Positions 1 to 6,982 of a DNA stretch of 12,036 nucleotides are shown piece by piece. Position 1 is the first letter of the stretch. Each line of letters starts with the position of its first letter. Both the position numbers and the translations under genes were made by a program. Source of the DNA: Oscillospiraceae bacterium. GTDB taxonomy: Bacteria > Bacillota > Clostridia > Oscillospirales > Ruminococcaceae. The stretch is from contig JAHHUC010000058.1 in NCBI GenBank assembly GCA_020024215.1, forward strand, positions 1 through 12,036, read 5' to 3'. Under the pieces are notes generated by a model, which saw only the letters and a program-made list of their open reading frames with translations, was not told the origin of the DNA and ran no database searches.

Positions 1-19
1 AATCTTCTCATCAGACATT

Positions 20-57
20 TTTCAACATTTTATCATCCTTTATGTTGAAAGCTTTTT
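20..57 (+). terminator. Inverted repeat, possible weak terminator of an upstream gene
   Basis: A perfect 9-bp inverted repeat (TTTCAACAT at 20-28, ATGTTGAAA at 42-50) encloses a 13-nt loop and is followed by GCTTTTTG. The stem has few G-C pairs and the T run is short, so termination would be weak. It could end a plus-strand gene lying left of the window. No coding region was recognised in the first 125 bases. Confidence 0.3.
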
Positions 58-78
58 GCTTCTGCCCTTTTAAAAAAT

Positions 79-107
79 TAGACTTTTTTCTTTATTTATG
101 ATAGTAT
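79..107 (+). promoter_or_regulatory. Probable sigma-A promoter of aroA (extended -10)
   Basis: A -35-like TAGACT (79-84) is separated by 17 bp from TAGTAT (102-107), which is preceded by TGA at 99-101 and so forms an extended -10 (TGnTAnnAT). Transcription would start near 114, just before the AGGAGG at 128-133. Each hexamer matches consensus at only four of six positions, so confidence rests on the spacing, the TG motif and the position. Confidence 0.45.
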
Positions 108-127
108 GACTGTGTATTTAAAATTTG

Positions 128-141
128 AGGAGGGGACATTA
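128..141 (+). promoter_or_regulatory. Upstream SD pointing to a non-canonical aroA start
   Basis: AGGAGG (128-133) lies 4 nt before an in-frame ATT (138) and 7 nt before an in-frame ACG (141). No ATG, GTG or TTG occurs in this frame between the stop at 126-128 and TTG 171. ATT is a known rare bacterial start (E. coli infC), and initiation here would restore the N-terminal strand that EPSP synthases normally have. A second SD at 157-163 supports TTG 171 instead, so both remain possible. Confidence 0.4.
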
Positions 142-170
142 CGAAAGCGGAAATAAGGGGAGGGACCTTT

Positions 171-1391
171 TTGGGGGAGATAATATCTCCGCCTTCAAAA
201 AGCTGTGCCCACAGAAGGATAATTGCATCCTGCCTTGGCTCGGTGGATACACAGATAAAAATAGGTGAAATATGCGAGGATGTAAAAGCGACTATATCAT
301 GTCTTGACACGCTGGGGGCAAAATTCAGATATGAAAACTCCGTCCTGACAGTTTCGCCCATAAGAGAAAGGGCAAAATCGGTCGTATTGGACGTGAAGGA
401 ATCCTCCTCCACCTTAAGATTCATGCTTCCCTTGTCGCTTATGCTCTGTCAGGAGGCAAAAATCATCGGCGAGGGCATACTGCTTTTGCAGCCCATCTCC
501 CCTTTAAGCGACGAGCTGCGAAGAAAGGGCTTTGTTTTCAACGGCGACAAGCTGCCCTTTGTGGTTTCGGGAAAATTAAAGCCGGGGCTTTACAACCTCA
601 AGGGGGATCTCTCCTCACAGTTTGTATCCTCTCTTCTCATGTCCCTGCCCCTTTTGCAAAGTGATTCGGAAATAGTTTTAAGCCTTCCCCTCTTCAAGGA
701 AAGCTATGTAGCTCTCACCATAAAGATTTTAAAGGAATGTGGTATTTTTATAGAGAAGGGGCCATCCGGAATATTCATCTGCAAAAACCAGCGATACACC
801 CCTGCACTTATATCGGAGGTGGAGGGAGATTATTCTCTTGGTGCCTTTCCCCTTGCGCTGGGCTGTGCCTGCGGAGAGGTGAAGGTTTCGGGCCTAAGCA
901 TGGACACAATGCAGGGCGAAAGGGAGATAATATCCATAATAAGAAGCTTTGGCGGCAAGGTGGAAAGAGAGGGCAGCTCCTTCAGAGCTGTAAGAAGCAG
1001 CCTTAAGGGAACCGAACTTAGCCTTGAAAACACCCCCGACCTCATTCCTCCTGCCATAGTGCTGTCTCTTTATGCAGACGGAAAAACCACCTTTTCCAAC
1101 CTCACAAAGCTGGAAAAAAAGGATGAAAAGCGGCTTTCCTTGCTTTTGGATAACCTTAGGGCAATGGGTGCGGATTTTAAAAGGAGCAAAAACGAGCTTG
1201 TGATAAACGGCAAAAAACCCCTGAAAAGCTGCACCGTCTCCTCCTTCAAGGATCACAGAATAGCCATGGCGCTTGCCTGTCTCTCCCCTCTTTGCAGCGA
1301 CGGAATTATTTTAGAGGGCTGTGAAGCGGTAAAGCGCTCCTACCCCTCATTTTTCAGAGATTTTATTTCACTGGGCGGAAAATTAAGATAA
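171..1391 (+). CDS. aroA: 3-phosphoshikimate 1-carboxyvinyltransferase (EPSP synthase)
   Basis: Joins PEP to shikimate-3-phosphate (S3P) in the cytosolic pathway to chorismate. The 406 residues show PPSKSxxHR (7-15), the Ser-Ser-Gln S3P site (148-150), VEGDYS (217-222), the catalytic Asp in NTPD (290), DHRIAMA (361-367) and a C-terminal RSYPSFF (389-395). Compared by eye with E. coli AroA, several PEP/glyphosate contacts differ: Gly96 aligns with Ser79, Arg124 with Gln107, Glu341 with Asp318 and Lys411 with Arg389, while Lys22, Arg344 and Arg386 are kept. The TTG start at 171 has a good SD (GGGGAGG, 157-163). However, the frame is open back to 129 and the preceding codons (A-E-I-R-G-G-T-F-L-G) resemble the missing first strand of the family, so translation may begin at ATT 138 or ACG 141 behind AGGAGG at 128-133. 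It has its own promoter and converges on the pfkA operon. The family is certain, the exact start is not. Confidence 0.96.
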   Translation: MGEIISPPSKSCAHRRIIASCLGSVDTQIKIGEICEDVKATISCLDTLGAKFRYENSVLTVSPIRERAKSVVLDVKESSSTLRFMLPLSLMLCQEAKIIGEGILLLQPISPLSDELRRKGFVFNGDKLPFVVSGKLKPGLYNLKGDLSSQFVSSLLMSLPLLQSDSEIVLSLPLFKESYVALTIKILKECGIFIEKGPSGIFICKNQRYTPALISEVEGDYSLGAFPLALGCACGEVKVSGLSMDTMQGEREIISIIRSFGGKVEREGSSFRAVRSSLKGTELSLENTPDLIPPAIVLSLYADGKTTFSNLTKLEKKDEKRLSLLLDNLRAMGADFKRSKNELVINGKKPLKSCTVSSFKDHRIAMALACLSPLCSDGIILEGCEAVKRSYPSFFRDFISLGGKLR

Positions 1392-1440
1392 AAAGTCATC
1401 AGGCGCTTTATATACCTGCTGCATTTTCTCAAAATTTATA

Positions 1441-1487
1441 AAAAGGTGTCCCGGGCAGAAAATTCATGCTGCCTTGGGCACCTTTTT
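1441..1487. terminator. Bidirectional intrinsic terminator between aroA and the pfkA operon
   Basis: The left arm at 1441-1458 (AAAAGGTGTCCCGGGCAG) pairs with 1470-1487 through Watson-Crick and G-U pairs except for one mismatch, around a loop of about 11 nt. The A-run on the left and T-run on the right give a U-tract in both directions, so it can end both aroA and the pfkA-side transcript. Confidence 0.88.
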
Positions 1488-1508
1488 GATTTAAGCTTAA
1501 TAAAAGCC

Positions 1509-1643
1509 CTATTCTTCAATTTCACGGATAAAGATAAAACAGCCGCTTCCCTCTTTGCAGAATTTCCAACCCTCCTGCCCCAGAAGATTCCATTTTTCTT
1601 CATCGTCTTTCATTTTCTTGTTAAAATCAACTCCTTCAAGCAA
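1509..1643 (-). CDS. Possible small protein resembling the C-terminal half of DUF4177
   Basis: Just after pfkA on the same strand, a short frame opens after a TAA at 1649-1647. It can start at TTG 1643 (44 aa) or ATG 1613 (34 aa) and ends at TAG 1509. Its tail contains W-N-L-L-G-Q-E-G-W-K-F and then G-C-F-I-F-I-R-E. This resembles the LxxLGxEGWELV and IFKR segments of small DUF4177 proteins, which usually have an additional first beta strand of the YEYK type that is absent here. SD support is poor: GAAGGAG lies 17 nt before ATG 1613, and nothing clear precedes TTG 1643. It lies before the terminator, so it would be the last cistron of the operon. It may be a real small gene, a decayed remnant or coincidence. 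Function unknown. Confidence 0.38.
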   Translation of the reverse strand: MLEGVDFNKKMKDDEEKWNLLGQEGWKFCKEGSGCFIFIREIEE

Positions 1644-1652
1644 AGCTTATCT

Positions 1653-2627
1653 CTATACAGATACTTCTTCTGAAAGCCGGAGCAAATCGGCATCCAAGGT
1701 TTTCTTCATATTTAAAGCTTCGTCAAAGGAATAGTGGCATACTTTTGCACACTTGATGGCAACAACGCAGTTAAACAGATTCTGCTTTGCCAGCTCCACC
1801 GCCTTTTCGCCCATCAGTGTTGCCAGAACCCTCTCCTTTGCAGTGGGTGTGCCCCCTCGCTGAACATATCCCAGAACAACCGCATTTGTTGTCACGCCTG
1901 TCAGCTGCTCAATTTTTTCGGCTATATAAGGTGCATGGCCCACTCCCTCGGCAGCAATTACTATAAAATTCTGCTTGCCGGTTCTCAAGGTGGACACCAT
2001 CTTGGCAATAACATCCCTCTCAATGTTCAAGGGCCCGTTTTCAGGAACCAGAATTGAAATGGCTCCGCAGGCGATGCCGGCTTCTAAGGCTATGTAACCG
2101 GCCTCTCTGCCCATAACCTCAATAACCGAGCACCTGTCGTGGGATTGTGAGGTATCTCTCACCCTGTCCACCATCTGCACCACCGTATTTATGGCTGTGT
2201 CAAAGCCGATGGTATATTCTGTGCAGGCTATGTCATTATCTATTGTGGCAGGTATGCCTATGCAGGGAAAGCCCAGCTCCGCCACCCTTTTTGCCCCTCT
2301 GAAGCTGCCGTCGCCGCCTATGACAACAAGTACATCTATGCCGAATTCCTTCAATATCTCAATCGCCTTTTTTATGTTCCTGTCCTCGGCAAAATCCGGG
2401 CATCTGGAAGAGTAGAGCATGGTTCCTCCCCGCTCCAGGATATGGCTCACGCTTCTTAAATCCATCTCAAAAATATCCCTTTCCAAAAGCCCCTGATAGC
2501 CCCGCCTTATGCCGCAGACAGAAAATCCGCTGTTAAGCCCCGCCCTCACAACAGCTCTTATGGCTGCGTTCATACCGGGGGCATCACCTCCGCTGGTCAG
2601 CACTCCGATGGTCTTTTTTTCCTCCAT
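1653..2627 (-). CDS. pfkA: ATP-dependent 6-phosphofructokinase
   Basis: Phosphorylates fructose-6-phosphate to fructose-1,6-bisphosphate in glycolysis. Its 324 residues are close to the roughly 320 of bacterial PfkA. Visible motifs are LTSGGDAPGMNAAIR (10-24), GGDGS (104-108, with Gly107 as in ATP-using rather than PPi-using enzymes), PATIDND (126-132, with catalytic Asp130), DTSQSHDR, VMGREAGYIAL and VQRGGTPTAKERV. Ala127 replaces the Gly usual in ATP enzymes; PPi enzymes have Lys there. By eye, the position of E. coli Glu187, an effector-site residue, falls on a hydrophobic residue in GAISILVPE, so classical ADP/PEP allostery may be altered. The ATG directly follows the dnaE stop with no gap, and its SD is inside dnaE. 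In related Clostridia pyk often follows pfkA; here a terminator follows instead. Confidence 0.97.
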   Translation of the reverse strand: MEEKKTIGVLTSGGDAPGMNAAIRAVVRAGLNSGFSVCGIRRGYQGLLERDIFEMDLRSVSHILERGGTMLYSSRCPDFAEDRNIKKAIEILKEFGIDVLVVIGGDGSFRGAKRVAELGFPCIGIPATIDNDIACTEYTIGFDTAINTVVQMVDRVRDTSQSHDRCSVIEVMGREAGYIALEAGIACGAISILVPENGPLNIERDVIAKMVSTLRTGKQNFIVIAAEGVGHAPYIAEKIEQLTGVTTNAVVLGYVQRGGTPTAKERVLATLMGEKAVELAKQNLFNCVVAIKCAKVCHYSFDEALNMKKTLDADLLRLSEEVSV

Positions 2628-2642
2628 CTATATCTCCTCCTT
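2628..2642 (-). promoter_or_regulatory. pfkA ribosome binding site embedded in the end of dnaE
   Basis: On the minus strand AAGGAGGAG (2642-2634) forms the last codons of dnaE (Lys-Glu-Glu), followed by ATA, TAG and then the pfkA ATG at 2627. Six nucleotides separate the SD from the start, and no base lies between the dnaE stop and the pfkA start. This arrangement suggests translational coupling. Confidence 0.85.
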
Positions 2643-5600
2643 TTTTACTGCAACATTCCTGTCGCCCATAAGATTTCTCAAATTCTCCAAAAGTGAGTCG
2701 GTTATGCTCACATTAAAATCCTCATGATATCTTGTCAGCAGCTTGTCCTTTGTAAAATAGACAAACAGCATTTCTCTGCCCTTGTTTTTTCTTATCAGCT
2801 CCAGCGCCTTTTTAAAGGTGGGGTCATCCTTGTCATAGGCCTTGAGATAAAGCCCGAAATTCCCCTCCTCCTTTTTTTCGCTTATGTCTCTTACGCTGCT
2901 TATGATAAGCTTTGGATAATCCTCCCTGTCTATGCTCAATTCTCCCTCTGCCAAAAGCACCTTGGAGCTGTTTAAAAGCCCTTTGAATTTTGCATACTGC
3001 CCGGGAAAGCAGACAGCCTCCAGAGAGCCACCTATGCCCTCTATGTTAAGCAGGGCCATTTTTTCCCCTCTTTTGGTGTTTATCTCCCTTATGCTTTCGA
3101 CAACGCCGCCTATTTTCACCTTTTTTCTGTCCCAGAGAGCCTCATTTTCCTCTGCGCCCTCTAAAATTTCCTCTATGGAATCTGAAAGACTGAGAAGCCT
3201 CTGCTTGCAGAAATTCAAAGGATTTCTTTTAAGGTTAAAGCCCAGCGCCTCCTTTTCCATTTCTGCCAGGGTTTTTTCGTCAAATTCCTTGGAATTTTCC
3301 CTGTTTTCAACCTCCTCCTGACTTTCGCCGAACAGGTTCAGCTGACCTGAGAGATTTTTTTCCAGTTCCCTTTGGGAATCGCCGATTATGTCATCAAGCC
3401 GCTGCATTATATAGGCGCTGCTTTGGAAAAAGGAGGAAAATGCACCTGCCTTTAAAAGCCCCTCATAGTTTTTCCTTCTCAAGCCCCTTGCATAGGTTCT
3501 TTTCACAAAATCATAAATATCCCTGAAGCTGCCGTTTTCCCTTTCCTTTTCAATTTCCAGAGAAAGGCCTATGCCCATGCCCTTTATGGAGACAAAGCCC
3601 ATGTATATGTCGCTGCCCTCGGCTTTAAAATAAGCACCGCTCCTGTTTACATCCGGCGCCAGCACATTCAAGCCCTGCCTTTGTGCCTCCTCTATATAGA
3701 ATTTCAGCTTATCGTTAAAATCTATAACCGAATTTAAAAGGGCTGCCATATATAGGTTTTTGTAATAATATTTAAGATATGCCGTCTCATAAGCCACCAC
3801 CGAATAAGCTGCCGCATGGCTTTTGTTGAAGGCATAGGAGGCAAAGGAGCTCATCTCCTTGAATATGGCCTCTGCCGCCTCCTTTTTGACACCTCTTTTT
3901 ATGGCTCCCTCACACTGCACATTGTTGTTTTCATCCTTGAAGCCGTAGAGGAAGTGCTCCCCCTCCTCCTTCATGATATCCGCCTTTTTCTTTGCCATGG
4001 CACGGCGCACCAAATCCGCCCTGCCGAAGGAAAAGCCTGCCAGCTCCCTGAAAATCTGCATTACCTGCTCCTGATAGATTATGCAGCCGTTTGTGACAGA
4101 CAAAATAGGCTTCAGCCTTTCATCGAGATAGGTTATTTTTTCCGGGTGGTGGCGGTTTTCTATATATGTGGGTATCTGATCCATAGGCCCCGGGCGGTAG
4201 AGGGATAAAACCGCAATAAGATCCTCTATCTTGTTGGGCTTTAACTGGCGAAGAACGCTTCTCATCCCGCCTGATTCAAACTGGAAAACACCTATGGTAT
4301 CCCCTCTTGAAAGCATTTTGAAAACATTTTCGTCGCAATCGTCTATTTTCTCAATGTCAAAGGAGGGATTTTCCTTTCTTATCTCCCTCTGGCAGTCATC
4401 TATGACAGTAAGGTTGCGAAGCCCGAGAAAATCCATCTTTAAAAGCCCCAGCTCCTCCAAAGCCGTCATGGTGTACTGTGTCACATTTATGCCGTCGCCG
4501 TTTTGCAAGGGCACATATGTGTAAACGGGATTTCTTGTTATTACAATGCCTGCTGCGTGTACAGAGGCGTGCCTCGGCATGCCCTCCAGCTTAAGGCTTA
4601 TGTCAACTATGTCCCTTATCTCTTTGTCAGAGTCATAAAGCTCCTTGAATTCTTGGTCCTTTAAGGCATCCTTTATGGTGACATTTATCTTTTTGGGAAC
4701 CCTTTTTGCAATTTTGTCAACCTTTGAATAAGAAACGCCCATAACCCTGCCCACATCCCTTATGACAGCTCTTGAGGCAAGAGTTCCGAAGGTTATTATC
4801 TGGGATACATTGTCAGAGCCGTATTTTTCCACCACATACCTTATGACCTCCTCCCGGCGGACATAGCAGAAATCTATGTCAAAATCCGGCATGGAAATTC
4901 TCTCCGGGTTTAAAAAGCGCTCAAAAATAAGGTTGTATTTTATAGGGTCTATGCCTGTTATTCCGCAAAGATAGGCGCAGAGGCTGCCGGCTCCCGAGCC
5001 TCTTCCCGGCCCTACCGGTATCTTTTTTTTCTTTGCGTAGTTTACAAAATCGGCAACTATGAGAAAATAATCCGTATAGCCCATCTTTTTTATGGTTTCC
5101 AGCTCATATTTAAGCCTTTTCATCACATTCTCGGAGGGATTTTCCCCATAGCGCTTTTTAAGCCCCTCAAAGCACATCCTTTCAAAATATTCCTCGTTGG
5201 AAAGGCTGCTGTCCGCCTTAAAATAAGGGAGCTTGAGCTGTCCGAAGGCAAAATCCACATTGCACCTTTTGCCTATTTCATAAGCCTGACTTACCGCTTC
5301 AGGCATATCCTTAAAAAGAAGGAGCATCTCCTCTTCCGACTTCATGTAAAATTCGTCATTTGGAAAGCCCATCCTTTCATCCTCTATAAGCGAGCCGGTG
5401 GAAATGCACATCAGCACCTTCTGGGCAAAGGCGTCCTCTTTGTTTATATAGTGGACATCGTTGGTTGCAACAAGCTTTATGCCTGTTTTTGCACTTAATT
5501 TTTTAAAGAGGGGCATAAGCCTCATATCCTCAACAAGACGATGATTCTGCACCTCAAGAAAGTAGTTGTTTTCTCCAAAAAGCTCCCTGTACTCAAGTGC

Positions 5601-6071
5601 CGCCTTTTCTGCCCCCTCATAATCCCCCTTTAAAAGCTTTGAGGAAACCTCGCCGCTTAAACAGGCAGAAAGGCAGATAAGCCCCTCTGTCCTGCCCTTT
5701 AAAAGCTCCTTGTCTATCCTCATCCTCTGATAAAAGCCCTCGTTAAAGCCCTTTGAAACAAGATAGCACAGGTTTTCATAGCCCTTATAGTTTTCACAGA
5801 GCAAAATGAGATGATAGGGGGATCTGTCCTCCTTTGTCTCCTTATCCCTCATGGACCTTCTGGCAACATAAACCTCGCAGCCTATAATCGGCTTGATATC
5901 TGCGCTTTTGCACTTTTTATAAAATTCTATGACAGAATACATAACCCCGTGGTCGGTGACGGCAACAAAGGGCTGATTCAATTCCTTTGCCTTTTCAACT
6001 ATGTCATCTATGCGGCAGTCCCCGTCTAAAAGGCTGTATTCGCTGTGAAGATGAAGATGGCAGAATGACAA
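2628..6071 (-). CDS. dnaE: DNA polymerase III alpha subunit (DnaE family)
   Basis: Replicative family C DNA polymerase of 1,147 residues. The N-terminal PHP domain keeps its metal-binding residues (HLH at 7-9, TDHG at 39-42, GCE at 64-66, YH at 86-87, NDVHY at 204-208), so unlike E. coli DnaE it may retain PHP chemistry or metal binding. The palm carries GPGRGSGAGS (354-363), PDFDIDF with catalytic Asp398 and Asp400, and Asp547 in KMDFLGLR. A clamp-binding pentapeptide-type motif QLNLFG is at 910-915, followed by an OB fold at about 985-1065. Firmicutes usually also have PolC as leading-strand polymerase, so this one probably acts in lagging-strand or primer extension. The start is TTG at 6071, with GGGGGGAG five bases upstream, 12 nt after whiA. 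The protein appears full-length and intact. Confidence 0.97.
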   Translation of the reverse strand: MSFCHLHLHSEYSLLDGDCRIDDIVEKAKELNQPFVAVTDHGVMYSVIEFYKKCKSADIKPIIGCEVYVARRSMRDKETKEDRSPYHLILLCENYKGYENLCYLVSKGFNEGFYQRMRIDKELLKGRTEGLICLSACLSGEVSSKLLKGDYEGAEKAALEYRELFGENNYFLEVQNHRLVEDMRLMPLFKKLSAKTGIKLVATNDVHYINKEDAFAQKVLMCISTGSLIEDERMGFPNDEFYMKSEEEMLLLFKDMPEAVSQAYEIGKRCNVDFAFGQLKLPYFKADSSLSNEEYFERMCFEGLKKRYGENPSENVMKRLKYELETIKKMGYTDYFLIVADFVNYAKKKKIPVGPGRGSGAGSLCAYLCGITGIDPIKYNLIFERFLNPERISMPDFDIDFCYVRREEVIRYVVEKYGSDNVSQIITFGTLASRAVIRDVGRVMGVSYSKVDKIAKRVPKKINVTIKDALKDQEFKELYDSDKEIRDIVDISLKLEGMPRHASVHAAGIVITRNPVYTYVPLQNGDGINVTQYTMTALEELGLLKMDFLGLRNLTVIDDCQREIRKENPSFDIEKIDDCDENVFKMLSRGDTIGVFQFESGGMRSVLRQLKPNKIEDLIAVLSLYRPGPMDQIPTYIENRHHPEKITYLDERLKPILSVTNGCIIYQEQVMQIFRELAGFSFGRADLVRRAMAKKKADIMKEEGEHFLYGFKDENNNVQCEGAIKRGVKKEAAEAIFKEMSSFASYAFNKSHAAAYSVVAYETAYLKYYYKNLYMAALLNSVIDFNDKLKFYIEEAQRQGLNVLAPDVNRSGAYFKAEGSDIYMGFVSIKGMGIGLSLEIEKERENGSFRDIYDFVKRTYARGLRRKNYEGLLKAGAFSSFFQSSAYIMQRLDDIIGDSQRELEKNLSGQLNLFGESQEEVENRENSKEFDEKTLAEMEKEALGFNLKRNPLNFCKQRLLSLSDSIEEILEGAEENEALWDRKKVKIGGVVESIREINTKRGEKMALLNIEGIGGSLEAVCFPGQYAKFKGLLNSSKVLLAEGELSIDREDYPKLIISSVRDISEKKEEGNFGLYLKAYDKDDPTFKKALELIRKNKGREMLFVYFTKDKLLTRYHEDFNVSITDSLLENLRNLMGDRNVAVKKEEI
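3327..3344 (-). other. Beta-clamp-binding motif QLNLFG within dnaE
   Basis: The six codons for residues 910-915 read Q-L-N-L-F-G, which fits the bacterial sliding-clamp motif QLxLF. It sits in a charged linker between the HhH/finger region and the OB fold, where DnaE proteins usually carry their internal clamp-binding site. Confidence 0.75.
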
Positions 6072-6083
6072 ATTTCTCCCCCC

Positions 6084-6968
6084 TTATTTTTCCTTTTCTG
6101 TTCTTAGCTTAAAAGCCTCTCTGCTTATTTTTTCCAGACGATAGTTTATCCCCGAGCGGGATGTGCCTGCAAGCTGCGCAAGGCCCGAAAGGGATATGAG
6201 AGGATTTTCCAGCCTCAAATTGGCAGCCTCCTTTAAATTTTCGGGCAGAAGGTCAAATTTTCCCATCCTTTTAAGATAGAGTATATCCTCCTTCTGGCTT
6301 TGTGATGCCTTTACAAGCTTGTCGATGTTGGCTGTTTCACAGTTGGTTGCCCTGTTTGCCCTGTTTCGCAAATCCTTTATTATCTTTGTCTCCATAAGCA
6401 TAAGGGAGCTTTTAACAGCGCCCATAAGCGTCAGAATATCCTCTATCTGGCCTGATTCCTTAAAATAAAAGACGGTCTGTCCCCTTCTTTTGGAAATTTT
6501 CGGCGTGTAGCTTATGGAGGAGAGTATCTCAAAAAGCAGCCTTTCACCCTCTTGGCCAGGCGGCAGAAATTCCATGTGATAGGTCTTTTCCGGGTCTGAA
6601 ACAGAGCCGCATGCCATAAATGCGCCTTGGAGAAAATGGGGTATTTTTTCCTCGTCCAGCTCTTCTTTCACAGACTTGAGAATCTCCATCAGCTCACTTA
6701 TTTTGTCCTTGTCCGAAAGACAGCAGTTGTAAAGATATGTTCCGTTCTTTCCTTTTTGCTGTGAAAAGGCCGGCCTTGTGTTTATAAGATCGGCTATGGC
6801 AAAGCCGTATAATTTTGATGTTTCTATATTTTCGGTGGAAATTGCTATACATTCTCGGTCAAATTTCTTTCCCATCAGTAATATTCCGTATGCAAATTCC
6901 TTTATGTATTTTCCTCTCAAGGGTTTAAGCGAGAAAATCTCCTCTCTTACCTGCCCTGCATAGCTCAC
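6084..6968 (-). CDS. whiA: WhiA family sporulation/division regulator
   Basis: WhiA pairs a LAGLIDADG-endonuclease-like N-terminal fold with a C-terminal DNA-binding helix-turn-helix. It is a developmental regulator in Streptomyces and affects division and chromosome segregation in Bacillus. The 294 residues are slightly short of the usual 305-325. Landmarks are LQGAFMACGSVSDPEK (113-128, the typical homing-endonuclease-like core), NRATNCETANI (205-215) and the C-terminal helix-turn-helix with SLSGLAQLAG-TSRSGINYRL (259-278). The start is GTG at 6968. Its AGGAGG overlaps the rapZ stop (AAATAGGAGG) with about 10 nt spacing, suggesting coupling. It follows rapZ directly; in many Firmicutes yvcK (mgfK) lies between them, and that gene is absent here. 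Confidence 0.95.
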   Translation of the reverse strand: MSYAGQVREEIFSLKPLRGKYIKEFAYGILLMGKKFDRECIAISTENIETSKLYGFAIADLINTRPAFSQQKGKNGTYLYNCCLSDKDKISELMEILKSVKEELDEEKIPHFLQGAFMACGSVSDPEKTYHMEFLPPGQEGERLLFEILSSISYTPKISKRRGQTVFYFKESGQIEDILTLMGAVKSSLMLMETKIIKDLRNRANRATNCETANIDKLVKASQSQKEDILYLKRMGKFDLLPENLKEAANLRLENPLISLSGLAQLAGTSRSGINYRLEKISREAFKLRTEKEK

Positions 6969-6982
6969 CTTTTAACTTCCTC

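Noticed and set aside
1..11. A minus-strand ATG at 11-9 running off the left edge
   Set aside because: Only three codons are visible and no SD precedes it.
41..60. Similarity of the left edge (TATGTTGAAAGCTTTTT) to the end of repeat copy 2 (TATGCTGAAAGCTTTCTT)
   Set aside because: The match is short and AT-rich and the rest of the repeat is absent there, so chance is a sufficient explanation.
894..1256. A 120-codon minus-strand open frame inside aroA
   Set aside because: It is fully antisense to conserved AroA motifs and shows no recognisable domain.
1446..1673. A 75-codon plus-strand open frame after aroA
   Set aside because: It begins inside the terminator stem, overlaps the antisense of the pfkA end and the small minus-strand ORF, and resembles no known family.
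3816..4208. A 130-codon plus-strand frame inside dnaE, and several similar ones across the operon
   Set aside because: All are antisense to strongly conserved polymerase, kinase or reductase motifs and lack SD sites.
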